Virus record (IMG/VR): IMGVR_UViG_3300007735_000958
Location: 1-62,845 of that record
DNA from: a virus
Strand: one strand, 5' to 3'
DNA: 62,845 nucleotides
Within the stretch, counting starts at the first letter, position 1. Each line of letters opens with the position of its first letter. The notes below the pieces were generated by a model that saw only the letters and a list, made by a program, of their open reading frames with translations, searched no databases and had not been told where the DNA came from. The translations under genes were made by a program, and so were the position numbers. This document shows, piece by piece, positions 41,205-50,316 of this stretch.

Positions 41205-41915
41205 ATGCCATCAAATATTCCCGGCGGATACTTAATAGTAAATAACGAACCTATAGATAGTAGGTTTCAACACGAAACTACATCTAGCCGTGATACATTA
41301 TCTATTATTAGGTCATACGAAGGTTTAATAACCTTTATAAAACAAAATAAATCTTTGTATGTATTGACAGATACTGGTAGTGGTGATTTAAGCACTACAA
41401 TAGGTAGCTCACCAAATTCGGTTTGGAAGCAAATCGCAACAACCGACATGGTATTAGGTGGTGGTGGTGGAAACACTTTCGCAACAATGTCTATTTTTAA
41501 TGGCACGAGTACTACATTTATATTATCTGATAGTCCTTCCGCAAGTTTGTTTATTTCTACATCAAACCAAAACCTAACAATAACACCAAGTGCAGGAACG
41601 GATACAATTACATTTGGATTTTCATCAACACCAACATTTACGGCTGTAACTACATCAAATGCTTTAATTACAAACAATTTAGTAGTAGGTGGTAGAGTAA
41701 CTGCGCAGGAGTTTCATACTGAATTTGTATCTGCAAGTATTATATATGAATCAGGCTCAACCCAATTTGGCAATAGTTTAGATGATACTCATATCTTTAC
41801 AGGAAGTTTAAATGTAAATGGTTCAATAACAGGTTCACTATTCGGAACTTCAAGTTGGGCAATAAATGTCTTAACCGCATCCTTTGCATTAAATGTTGAT
41901 GGGGGATTTTACTAA
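41205..41915 (+). CDS. tail fibre protein
   Basis: 236 residues. Ends in the module VGGRVTAQEFHTEFVSASI and IFTGSLNVNGSITGSLFGTSSWA, which is repeated nearly unchanged in the fibre gene at 46692. The first half (SIFNGTSTTFILSDSPSASL) is beta-rich. The stop and the next start share bases (TAATG). The repeat points to recombination between fibre genes. Confidence 0.7.
   Translation: MPSNIPGGYLIVNNEPIDSRFQHETTSSRDTLSIIRSYEGLITFIKQNKSLYVLTDTGSGDLSTTIGSSPNSVWKQIATTDMVLGGGGGNTFATMSIFNGTSTTFILSDSPSASLFISTSNQNLTITPSAGTDTITFGFSSTPTFTAVTTSNALITNNLVVGGRVTAQEFHTEFVSASIIYESGSTQFGNSLDDTHIFTGSLNVNGSITGSLFGTSSWAINVLTASFALNVDGGFY
41691..41872 (+). repeat. fibre module repeat A, copy 1
   Basis: About 180 bp nearly identical to 48115-48297 (fibre gene at 46692). 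It encodes the EFHTEFVSAS - DDTHIFTGS - GSITGSL module. Confidence 0.8.
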
Positions 41916-42556
41916 TGTCAATTTTAATTAGAAGAAGTAATGTAGCCGGAAAAGTTCCTACAACCGCACAATTAGAGTTGGGTGAGTTAGCTGTAAATAC
42001 TACGGATGGTAAAATATTCTTAAAAAAATCAAGTAGTTTAGGTGAATCAATTGAAGCAGCGGTTACCACCAATACAACCACAACTGGTTCGGTAAACCTT
42101 TTAGGAAATCTTTTAATAATTGGTAGAAGTTCTTTTTCAGGTTCAGTAAACTTTTCAGGTTCTTTAATTCCGCATGTTGTATCGGGAAAAACATCTATAC
42201 ATTCTATTGGTAGTTCCACCGCTGCTTGGCAGGATGTTTATGTAAGTAGAAGTTTAAGTTTTGTAAATGATAGTAGTGGTGTTGTTGCTGAGGTTTTTGG
42301 GGGAGATGAATACATCCAATTAGGAAATGTAAGAATAAACACATCAAGTGTAGTAATATATAATCAATCAAATCAAATCCAAACAAAAATATCATCCGAA
42401 GCACCCGATTTCTTTATTATTAAATCAGGAAGTTTCATTGCAGCACAAATCAACTCAGAAGGTGTTATGGTATTGGGTAAATTTGATACCCCACCAACAC
42501 CTGTAACTGGGGCAATGTACTATAGTTCTGATGGAAATTTTTATTTGGGAATTTAA
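41915..42556 (+). CDS. tail fibre/adhesin with phage N-terminal anchor
   Basis: 213 residues. N-terminal IRRSNVAGKVPTTAQLELGELAVNTTDGKIFLKK is the common anchor of phage receptor-binding proteins (GKVP-x-x-x-x-L-x-L-GELA-x-N-x-x-DGK). The rest is a repetitive beta domain with AWQDVYVSRSL and AYYSSDGNF-like blocks. A probable tail-fibre or receptor-binding subunit. Confidence 0.75.
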   Translation: MSILIRRSNVAGKVPTTAQLELGELAVNTTDGKIFLKKSSSLGESIEAAVTTNTTTTGSVNLLGNLLIIGRSSFSGSVNFSGSLIPHVVSGKTSIHSIGSSTAAWQDVYVSRSLSFVNDSSGVVAEVFGGDEYIQLGNVRINTSSVVIYNQSNQIQTKISSEAPDFFIIKSGSFIAAQINSEGVMVLGKFDTPPTPVTGAMYYSSDGNFYLGI

Positions 42557-42573
42557 CAAAAAAAAAAATAACA

Positions 42574-42582
42574 CTATTTATA
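42574..42582 (+). promoter_or_regulatory. candidate late promoter box
   Basis: CTATTTATA, 38 nt upstream of ATG 42621, which also has an AAAGGAG ribosome-binding site at 42608-42614 (unusual in Bacteroidetes, so supports the start). Confidence 0.4.
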
Positions 42583-42620
42583 TAAGGTAATTAAAATTAA
42601 AATATCAAAGGAGTCCGTTT

Positions 42621-44672
42621 ATGCCATCATGGAAAAAAGTAATAGTATCAGGGTCACAAGCACATCTGCAAGGAATCACCGCTAGTAATTTAACAAATAC
42701 AACCACAGGACAAATTGTTGGTTACAGCCCAACCACAGGCATATTATCATATTTTAATACATCATCAATAGTCGTAGCAACAGCATCATACGCTTTAACA
42801 GCTTCATTTATAAACCCAATAGGTACTAATGCGTTTGTACAAAACGGCAACTCATTTGGTGCAGCTGCTGTTTTAGGTACTAATGATAGTCAATCTTTAA
42901 TTTTTGAAACTAACGGTACTCAAAAAGCCATAATAGCTCCTTCGGGATACACTAAATTTAACTATGCTACTAACGATGGTACACAGGCTTTTGGTGTTAT
43001 AAATACAAATATCTCTGAATCACTTGCTCTAAGTGGTTATAATATATGGTCAGGTTCTAATGATAACAATGATGTTGTAACAGGTCAATTTGTATATACC
43101 GGAGATAATTATAATAATGATAATATTCGTCAGACTTTAATATTAGGTCAGCCTGCACTTGGAGTCGTTTCCGGTGTAGCTACCCGGCCTAGTAGAATTG
43201 CCATTATCGCAAATACCACCCAGGAACCTGGTTTAATTGGATTTAATTCCGCTTCTATTGATTTTATTATAGGTTCTAAGAATACTGGTAGAATGCTACA
43301 AATTAAATCTGGAAGTGTTGGTATTGGAATGGGGGCAACTGATCTCGACAATACCACCCGTTTAAGATTAAGAGGTAGTGGAACAACATCCACAACAACC
43401 GCACTTAGAGTAGAAAACTCATCTGCGGCTGCAACTTTGGTGGTGAGGGATGATGGTACTGTAGGTATAGGAACTAACTTACCATCAGCAGAACTTCATA
43501 TAAGTGGAGCATCAGCAGATTCACTATTAAGAGTAGGCTCCCCCACACAAGCAAATATTTTATTTGTAACAGGTAGTGGTAATGTAGGTATTGGAACATC
43601 AACTCCAACAAACACCCTTCAAGTAAGTGGTTCTTTGTGGGCAACAACCATAACAGCTTCAAACATACCATCTGCCTCAAATGCAAATTTTTTATTGTAT
43701 AACTCTGCATCAGGTGAATTTACATATCAATCAACATCATCTATAGGTAATGTCCAAGGAACTGGTACGGCTAACCATGTTACTTATTGGACTGGTACAA
43801 ACACCGTAGCTGGTAATGCGACTTTTCAATTCAATCCAAACGTATCAGGCCGGGCCTTGCTCACTTTAAGTGGTGATATTGATTGTGGTGACCTGAGTGT
43901 TGGTGCCGCCATGGTGGGTCGCGGGAATTTAACAGTAAATCTTAATACTACACTAGGAAGCGCTCCCCGTACCGCATCAATAAACACGGGTAGAGTAAAT
44001 ATACCAAATTTAACAGCAGGTTCATCAGAACTCGCAGTTTTAGTTACAGGTTCGGATGGACAAGTATTTACTAGAGCTATTGATAATCGTGTATTCGGCA
44101 CCAGTTTAGTAGATGCTACAAATGGCGCTGATAACAGAATCGCAACATTTACTGATGCAGATTCTATAACTGGTGAAAATGATTTAACTTTTAATGGTAC
44201 GACATTTGCGGTATCTACAGGCTTCACTGCGACGACAGCAGGAGCTGTAAATGCTGCTAGTATAACTACAACGGGAAATGTTGTAGTTGGTGGTGACCTG
44301 ACAGTAAATGGAGATACTACTATAATCAACACATCAACTTTATCGGTGGAAGATAAGTTTATTGTTTTAGGTAGAAGTTCGGGTTCTCAAATACCTGCAT
44401 CCGAAGGTGGTATAATAGTTGAAGGTGCTGGTGGTAGTGGTTCTGCTTTCGTATTCAATAGCGGTAGTGGGGCTAATGTATCAAATAGATGGGGTATTGC
44501 AACAAATGTACCAACAGGTTCAACAAATGTAACCCCAACCGATTTTATGGTGTCAGTATCCCAATCAGCAGCAGCTCCGTTGGATGCAAATCCACCATCT
44601 TATGGTGGTTCGGCGGGTGGGTTTGGTAATATGTACATTCAAACTACTGGTGAAATTTGGATATATAGTTAA
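42621..44672 (+). CDS. tail fibre protein with VGIGT repeats
   Basis: 683 residues. The N-terminal MPSWKKVIVSGSQAHLQGITASNL is shared with the fibre gene at 45084. The body is built from repeats: LHISGASADSLLRVGSPTQANILFVTGSGNVGIGTSTPTNTL and TTTALRVENSSAAATLVVRDDGTVGIG. The C-terminal end is STLSVEDKFIVLGRSSGSQIPASEGGIIVEG followed by a Trp-containing tail. Triple-helical/beta-spiral fibre shaft is likely. No S74 chaperone signature was seen. Confidence 0.8.
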   Translation: MPSWKKVIVSGSQAHLQGITASNLTNTTTGQIVGYSPTTGILSYFNTSSIVVATASYALTASFINPIGTNAFVQNGNSFGAAAVLGTNDSQSLIFETNGTQKAIIAPSGYTKFNYATNDGTQAFGVINTNISESLALSGYNIWSGSNDNNDVVTGQFVYTGDNYNNDNIRQTLILGQPALGVVSGVATRPSRIAIIANTTQEPGLIGFNSASIDFIIGSKNTGRMLQIKSGSVGIGMGATDLDNTTRLRLRGSGTTSTTTALRVENSSAAATLVVRDDGTVGIGTNLPSAELHISGASADSLLRVGSPTQANILFVTGSGNVGIGTSTPTNTLQVSGSLWATTITASNIPSASNANFLLYNSASGEFTYQSTSSIGNVQGTGTANHVTYWTGTNTVAGNATFQFNPNVSGRALLTLSGDIDCGDLSVGAAMVGRGNLTVNLNTTLGSAPRTASINTGRVNIPNLTAGSSELAVLVTGSDGQVFTRAIDNRVFGTSLVDATNGADNRIATFTDADSITGENDLTFNGTTFAVSTGFTATTAGAVNAASITTTGNVVVGGDLTVNGDTTIINTSTLSVEDKFIVLGRSSGSQIPASEGGIIVEGAGGSGSAFVFNSGSGANVSNRWGIATNVPTGSTNVTPTDFMVSVSQSAAAPLDANPPSYGGSAGGFGNMYIQTTGEIWIYS

Positions 44673-44695
44673 AAATAATTTGGGAGTTATGAAAA

Positions 44696-44932
44696 ATGTC
44701 AATATTAGATAAATTAAGAACAAAACCACAACAAACCGATGTTGTTAATAATGATGAACCAATAGTAAGTGGGGTAGATACTCAATTAACTTTGGAAGAA
44801 ATTACATGGTTATTGACTGCAATAAAAGATTTGAATTTTAAGGTAGGGGATGTTGAATTGGTATATAATACAATTGTCAAACTCCAGTCGCAGTTTTTGG
44901 CATTAAGTGGAAAACCCCACAAAGGGAAATAA
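44696..44932 (+). CDS. small hypothetical protein in fibre locus
   Basis: 78 residues, hydrophilic, with a helix (LTLEEITWLLTAIKDLNFKVGDVELVYNTIVKLQSQFLAL). Position between fibre genes suggests an assembly factor or a small chaperone for fibre trimerisation. No family recognised. Confidence 0.6.
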   Translation: MSILDKLRTKPQQTDVVNNDEPIVSGVDTQLTLEEITWLLTAIKDLNFKVGDVELVYNTIVKLQSQFLALSGKPHKGK

Positions 44933-44953
44933 ACATTATTAATTTTTTTTTCT

Positions 44954-44962
44954 ATATTTATA
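44954..44962 (+). promoter_or_regulatory. candidate late promoter box
   Basis: ATATTTATA, the clearest copy of the box, 121 nt upstream of ATG 45084. Confidence 0.45.
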
Positions 44963-44986
44963 CTATATTAGAGTATAAACCAAAAA

Positions 44987-45083
44987 GTACAATATTGGCC
45001 TGAACAAGGAAGTGGGCCCATATACTACTCACTTAGTATGTGTATCCAACCATATTGTATGATTAAAAAAAGAGTGAGTATAT
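44987..45083 (+). promoter_or_regulatory. putative pseudoknotted mRNA leader
   Basis: ATACT (45022-45026) pairs with AGTAT (45035-45039), and its loop ACTCACTT can pair with AGTGAGT at 45073-45079, just before the ATG at 45084. That is an H-type pseudoknot that would cover the start. ACAATATTGG (44990) and CCATATTGT (45050) can form an outer stem, and GGCC (44997) / GGCC (45015) a further one. A leader that may control this fibre gene's translation. Confidence 0.4.
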
Positions 45084-46658
45084 ATGCCATCGTGGAAAAA
45101 AATATTACAATCTGGTAGTGCTGTCCATGTAACAAACATAACAGCAAGTTCATTACCAAATGTATCTCAACCTGATATTATAGGTTATGATACCGCATCG
45201 GGCAGATTCACTTATTTTTCAACCTCTTCGTTAAGTAATATTCGAGGTACTGGTGTAAATCAACAAATTACTTTTTGGACCGGTACAAATAATATAACAG
45301 GTAGTACTGAACTTACTTGGAATAATACTACTTTAGCAATAAGTGGTGATATTGCTGCGGGGAATTTAACTGCTACGGGGAATTTAACTGTAACCGGTAA
45401 TACTACGCTGGGTGATTCAAGCACAGATACTATAACAATAAATCGTGCCAAATTTGTTGTAACTGCTTCAGCTGGGCAATACGCTGATGTAAAATTTAGA
45501 TTTTTAACTCAAAGTTATAAAAATCATGTTTTAACATACGATGAAGATACAGGTCAAATTTATTACTTTTCATCTAGCTTGCAAGGAACTGCTACAACTT
45601 GTAATCCACCAATACCATATGTTAGTATAAGTCCTAGTAATTTTTTATGTTCGGGAAGTACTGCCACTTTACAAGCGTATAATAATAATCCGAATGCACC
45701 GATTGGTACACTTACATATCAATGGTCTGCTAGTGGCGCGCCGATATTAAACGCAACAACCTCCGTATATGAACCAATAATAACAGCAAATACAACTTTT
45801 ACTGTTACAATGTGTGATGGTGTGTGTTGTAATTCGGAATCTGTAATCGTATATGTATTACCACATAATACTATAACATTATCATCGGCAGCAGGAACTG
45901 ATAATCAAAGTGTACCTGTGGGAACAACTATCACACCCATAACTTATACTACTACGGGGGCAACAAGCGCTGTTGTAACTAATTTACCTCCGGGAATTAC
46001 TGGTGTATGGTCTGCTGGTTCACCCGATACATTCACAATCAGCGGAACACCAAATGTAACTGGTGTATATCCTTATACAATTACAATGATAGGGGGGTGT
46101 AATGGTGGAGTTAATACTATAACGGGTAATATAAAGGTAACTGGTGGTCAGTCAGGCGAATTTCAAATCAGCGGCGTTGTTAGGTATGATAATACAGCAC
46201 TAACACCATTGAGTGATGTGGAGGTTCGATTGCTTGATAGTAACTTATCATTTACCAATATACCGCCTGTAACTACTAACACATCTGGTGTATATACAAT
46301 GAGTTTTACTACAACTGATGGGAATTATTATGTCACCGCCATTAGTACTAGATATTGGGCCGGAGTAAATGCAACGGATGCTTTAAGGATTAATCAACAT
46401 TTTGCAGGAATAGCGCCACTAACAGGAGTACGACTTAAAGCAGCTGATACGACTGGTAACGGTGCTGTGAATTCCGGTGATGCGCTGTTGGCAAGCCGTC
46501 GCTTTTCAAATCTTATCTCTAACTTCTCAATAGGTGACTGGGTTTCAGAAACCCCTCCAGTTAGTATAACTACTGGAACACCCACATATACACGCGACAT
46601 AAAGATGCTATCTGTTGGGGATGTAAACGGAAGCCGACCTGGTAATTCACTAATATAA
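45084..46658 (+). CDS. tail fibre with Ig-like and dockerin-like domains
   Basis: 524 residues in three parts. 1-170: phage fibre stem (MPSWKKILQSGSAVHV, NNTTLAISGDIAAGNLTATGNL, YDEDTGQIYYFSSSL), like the gene at 42621. 175-355: Ig-like domains typical of Bacteroidetes adhesins (ISPSNFLCSGSTATLQA, SGTPNVTGVYPYTITM). 357-524: a carboxypeptidase-regulatory-like strand set, then a dockerin-like EF-hand pair: WAGVNATDALRINQHFAG, then AADTTGNGAVNSGDALLASRRF, with the Ca-loop D-T-T-G-N-G-x-V-N-S-x-D, and a closing VGDVNGSRPG. The dockerin part is slightly GC-richer, consistent with host origin. Next gene (46692) starts with a cohesin-like domain. Confidence 0.8.
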   Translation: MPSWKKILQSGSAVHVTNITASSLPNVSQPDIIGYDTASGRFTYFSTSSLSNIRGTGVNQQITFWTGTNNITGSTELTWNNTTLAISGDIAAGNLTATGNLTVTGNTTLGDSSTDTITINRAKFVVTASAGQYADVKFRFLTQSYKNHVLTYDEDTGQIYYFSSSLQGTATTCNPPIPYVSISPSNFLCSGSTATLQAYNNNPNAPIGTLTYQWSASGAPILNATTSVYEPIITANTTFTVTMCDGVCCNSESVIVYVLPHNTITLSSAAGTDNQSVPVGTTITPITYTTTGATSAVVTNLPPGITGVWSAGSPDTFTISGTPNVTGVYPYTITMIGGCNGGVNTITGNIKVTGGQSGEFQISGVVRYDNTALTPLSDVEVRLLDSNLSFTNIPPVTTNTSGVYTMSFTTTDGNYYVTAISTRYWAGVNATDALRINQHFAGIAPLTGVRLKAADTTGNGAVNSGDALLASRRFSNLISNFSIGDWVSETPPVSITTGTPTYTRDIKMLSVGDVNGSRPGNSLI

Positions 46659-46691
46659 AAGCCCCTATACAAAAAGAAAGAAAACTAAAAT

Positions 46692-49600
46692 ATGGCATTA
46701 ACATTAACAACATCCGGCTCACTAAATACAACGGTTGATAATTATGCTTTTTCCATATTAAGTAATACTTCATCCGTTCAACTTGGAGCAGTTTCTTTAA
46801 AGCTTGTTGTTCCTGGCGGATGTACTATAAAAAATGTAAATGCAGGGACATCATCTGTAGATAGTTTAGTTTTTCTACAACAAAATGGAAACCTAAACAT
46901 TGGTATGTACACACTATCCAATTGGGTAGTAAACACAAACGATGTTATATTAAGTATTACCGCGAGTGGAATGTCCACTGGTTCATTTACTTTAAATACG
47001 GATGAAGATTGGTATTGTGAAATAGCAAGTAGTAGCGCAGAACCCTTTACTAATTTTGCTATTAAGATGCCATCTCTCGCCTCACCTTATGCGAGTGTAT
47101 CAACAACATTGGAAGCAGTATCAATCCTATCAGGTGTAAATCCTTCAATAACCGCTGTTGGTGCTCCAAACTCATCCGTCTTTGGTTCGGGTAGTAGAAC
47201 ATTAGGAACGGCTTCCATAGCAGAAGGTATTCGCACACTTGCTTCAGGACTTGCTTCACACGCCGCAGGTATCAATACAACCGCAAGTGGACAGGCAGCA
47301 TTCAGTATGGGTATAGAAACCGATGCAGATGGTATGGCTTCGTTTGCAGCAGGGTCGGGCTCGTGGGCAAAAGGAACTGCTACAGTTGCAATGGGTATTG
47401 GAACGATTGCATCTGCATCTGGGCAAACTGTTGTTGGTCACTATAATTTGGGACTTGGTGATTTCAACAATTTATTTGTAGTAGGGGGTGGTTCAGGCGC
47501 AACCACAAACTTGCGTAAAAACCTATTTAGAGTTTATGGTGGGTCTGGTGCAAGTACTGTTGGTGTGGAAATAAACACATCAGAAACACAATATATATCA
47601 TCCTTTGATGGGTTTAATGTTTATGGAAAAACCAGATTTTTCGGAGGTGTTACTGGTTCATCTATTGACTTTAATGCCGTTGGTGTAGATACCAAAACGA
47701 ATCTAGACCCGATAGGGGGAACAATAACAACAGGTTCTTTTACAAGTAATTTTTATAGGTGGGAAAACTTACCCACTGGTGGCGAAATGGTGCTTTTTGG
47801 GGAGGTTCTTAAAGCTTCGGTGAGGTTAGACCATAGAGGAATTAACTTTTCATTATCAGAACAAACCACCAATCCCGGTTCTACATTCCTATGGACAAAT
47901 TCATCTAATAGATTATTTTATAGTTCAAGTGCAGTAATCCTAAACGATGGTAACACATTAGGTAGTACAATGACTATTGGTACTACGGATGTGAATAATT
48001 TACAATTAGAAACCAATAATACAACAAGGATATTCATTTCCTCATCGGGTAATGTAGGTATAGGTACATCATCTCCAACCGAAAGGTTGCATGTAGATGG
48101 AAATCTATTAGTTACAGGTAGAATAACCGCAGAAGAGTTTCATACTGAATTTGTATCTGCAAGTATAATATATCAAAGTGGTTCAACACAATTTGGTAAT
48201 AGTTTAGATGATACTCATATCTTTACAGGCTCATTAAGGGTAAATGGTTCAATAACAGGTTCCCTTTTGGGAACATCAAGCTGGGCGATAAATGCTAGAA
48301 CATCCTCAAATATATTTCCGGCTATAACAAACAACACTTCAACTTACGTATTAACCGCAACCGGGGATGGAACTATAAATGGGAATTCAAATTTAACATT
48401 TGATGGTAATGATTTAATATTAAGTAATGGGAATATTAAACTTCCTGTCAACGGATATATATTTGGCGGAGATACTCAAATATTGAATGGTAACCACATC
48501 CTCCTCCCTGCTAACCCCCCGGCATTGCCCAATGATGTCTTAGCAGGTACATCCTCATTATTTGCACGTAATACTCAAATACAAATAAGAAGCATCAGTG
48601 AGCCAGATGTTGTAGGAGGTTATGAAAGTGGAAGTATATTCTTCAAAACCCCATCAGGTTTGGGGATGACATATACTAATGAAGGTAGGTTAGGCATAGG
48701 GGTTTCAAATCCTACTAATACTCTTCAAATCCAAGGCAATGTATCTGCTTCATCTTATACTGGTTCATTATTCGGAACATCAAGTTGGGCAGTAAATGCT
48801 CAGACAGCCTCATTCTTACCTGTAGGAACTTATAGTATAACATCAAGTTGGGCAACAAACGCTTTAACTGCTTCAAACATAACACCATCTATAACAAACA
48901 ATACTGATAATAGAGTATTGACCGCAACGGGCGGTGGAACAATAAATGGGGAATCAAACTTAACATTTGATGGAAGTGTTTTAACTGTAACTGGTAGAGC
49001 AAATATATCAACATCCATAACAAGTTCTACTGCAACTGTTGGGGTTGGTTCAATATCCGCTTTAAGCGCAGGTCAAACTACAATTAGAGGTTCTGGTGCT
49101 GATACTGTTGGCGCGCTTATTATCCAAACACCATCAGCCAACACATCATTTACGGTGCTTAATGGGGGAACTACGGGTGTTGGTGAAAATAACCCATCTG
49201 CAAGACTTCATGTAAAAGGTAGCGGAGCAACCTCCGCAACAACAGCACTTAGAGTAGAAAACAGCAACACCTCAGCTTCATTGGTAGTAACAGATGATAT
49301 ACGAGTTGGTATTAATAAAACTACACCTAATAGTGAATTGGATGTTAATGGTACTGTAACTGTAACTGGTTCAGTACATGTTCAATTGGGTTCTGGTTTT
49401 ACAGGACAAATGGTTGCTAACGGTAATAATTTTGATTTACGAAATAGTAGTTCAGGCACACACATTAGAATGCTCAATAGTAATAATACTACTTTATCCC
49501 AAGTAGTAACTGCTGAAAATGGGTTAAGAGTAACTCCGGGCGCAAATTCAACAACATCGGGATTAGTAATAACAACAGGTTCGTATCCGGCAGCAACTTT

Positions 49601-50312
49601 ATTATCAGTTGGTACAAATACATTAATTGTAACAGGTAGTAATGTAGGTATAGGAACATTAACACCCACAAACACTCTTCAAGTAGTAGGGGGTATAACC
49701 GCAACATCAATAACCGCTTCTATAATATCTGCTTCTAGTGGTATCACTGGTTCATTATTCGGAACATCAAGTTGGGCAGTAAATGCATTAACAGCTTCAT
49801 TCCTAAGTGGTGCTTTTTTACAAAATGGTAACTCATTTGGAACAACTGCAGTTTTAGGTACTAACGATACACAAAATCTACAATTTGAAACAAGTGGATC
49901 TGTGAGAATGACTATTAGCAGTAGTGGCAATGTAGGTATAGGCACAACTACTCCATCCGCTTCTTTACATGTTGAAGGTAATTTCCAAATATCAACAGGC
50001 TCACTATACACTTATGGACAAAACACAGACATAGATAGTGGTTCATTCCGAACTGTAATGAGTATATCTACAGGTTCATATAGAGCAGCATTTTTTGATT
50101 ATGTTCTAACAAGTGGTTCAAACGCAAGAGCAGGAACAGTATTTTCAGTATGGCAAGGAACATCGGTAGAATACGCTGATACATCAACCAACGATATTGG
50201 GAATACAACAGGTGTAAATTTATTAGTTAGTATGAGCGGTGCAAATATTGGTTTATTTGCCTCATCATCTAACGATAACTGGTCAATGAAAGCATTGGCA
50301 AGAATGTTATAA
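46692..50312 (+). CDS. tail fibre with cohesin-like, YadA-like and VGIGT repeats
   Basis: 1206 residues. 1-150: cohesin-like domain (YAFSILSNTSSVQLGAVSLKLVVPGG, NGNLNIGMYTLSNWVV). 155-256: YadA/Hep_Hag-like head repeats (ASGLASHAAGINTTASGQAAFSMGIETDADGMASFAAG, VAMGIGTIASASGQTVVGHYN). Then a series of modules: EFHTEFVSAS, GSITGSLLGTSSWA, LFGTSSWAVNA and VGIGTTTP. The C-terminal 100 residues form a beta domain (DSGSFRTVMSISTGSYRAAFFDYVLTSGSN). Likely a major side fibre. Confidence 0.8.
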   Translation: MALTLTTSGSLNTTVDNYAFSILSNTSSVQLGAVSLKLVVPGGCTIKNVNAGTSSVDSLVFLQQNGNLNIGMYTLSNWVVNTNDVILSITASGMSTGSFTLNTDEDWYCEIASSSAEPFTNFAIKMPSLASPYASVSTTLEAVSILSGVNPSITAVGAPNSSVFGSGSRTLGTASIAEGIRTLASGLASHAAGINTTASGQAAFSMGIETDADGMASFAAGSGSWAKGTATVAMGIGTIASASGQTVVGHYNLGLGDFNNLFVVGGGSGATTNLRKNLFRVYGGSGASTVGVEINTSETQYISSFDGFNVYGKTRFFGGVTGSSIDFNAVGVDTKTNLDPIGGTITTGSFTSNFYRWENLPTGGEMVLFGEVLKASVRLDHRGINFSLSEQTTNPGSTFLWTNSSNRLFYSSSAVILNDGNTLGSTMTIGTTDVNNLQLETNNTTRIFISSSGNVGIGTSSPTERLHVDGNLLVTGRITAEEFHTEFVSASIIYQSGSTQFGNSLDDTHIFTGSLRVNGSITGSLLGTSSWAINARTSSNIFPAITNNTSTYVLTATGDGTINGNSNLTFDGNDLILSNGNIKLPVNGYIFGGDTQILNGNHILLPANPPALPNDVLAGTSSLFARNTQIQIRSISEPDVVGGYESGSIFFKTPSGLGMTYTNEGRLGIGVSNPTNTLQIQGNVSASSYTGSLFGTSSWAVNAQTASFLPVGTYSITSSWATNALTASNITPSITNNTDNRVLTATGGGTINGESNLTFDGSVLTVTGRANISTSITSSTATVGVGSISALSAGQTTIRGSGADTVGALIIQTPSANTSFTVLNGGTTGVGENNPSARLHVKGSGATSATTALRVENSNTSASLVVTDDIRVGINKTTPNSELDVNGTVTVTGSVHVQLGSGFTGQMVANGNNFDLRNSSSGTHIRMLNSNNTTLSQVVTAENGLRVTPGANSTTSGLVITTGSYPAATLLSVGTNTLIVTGSNVGIGTLTPTNTLQVVGGITATSITASIISASSGITGSLFGTSSWAVNALTASFLSGAFLQNGNSFGTTAVLGTNDTQNLQFETSGSVRMTISSSGNVGIGTTTPSASLHVEGNFQISTGSLYTYGQNTDIDSGSFRTVMSISTGSYRAAFFDYVLTSGSNARAGTVFSVWQGTSVEYADTSTNDIGNTTGVNLLVSMSGANIGLFASSSNDNWSMKALARML
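48115..48297 (+). repeat. fibre module repeat A, copy 2
   Basis: Second copy of the 180-bp repeat at 41691. Confidence 0.8.
49636..49940 (+). repeat. fibre module repeat B, copy 1
   Basis: About 305 bp closely matching 54924-55245; encodes VGIGT-TPTNT-QVVGGITATSITASIISASSG...GTSSWAV...LQNGNSFGTTA. Confidence 0.8.
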
Positions 50313-50316
50313 GATT

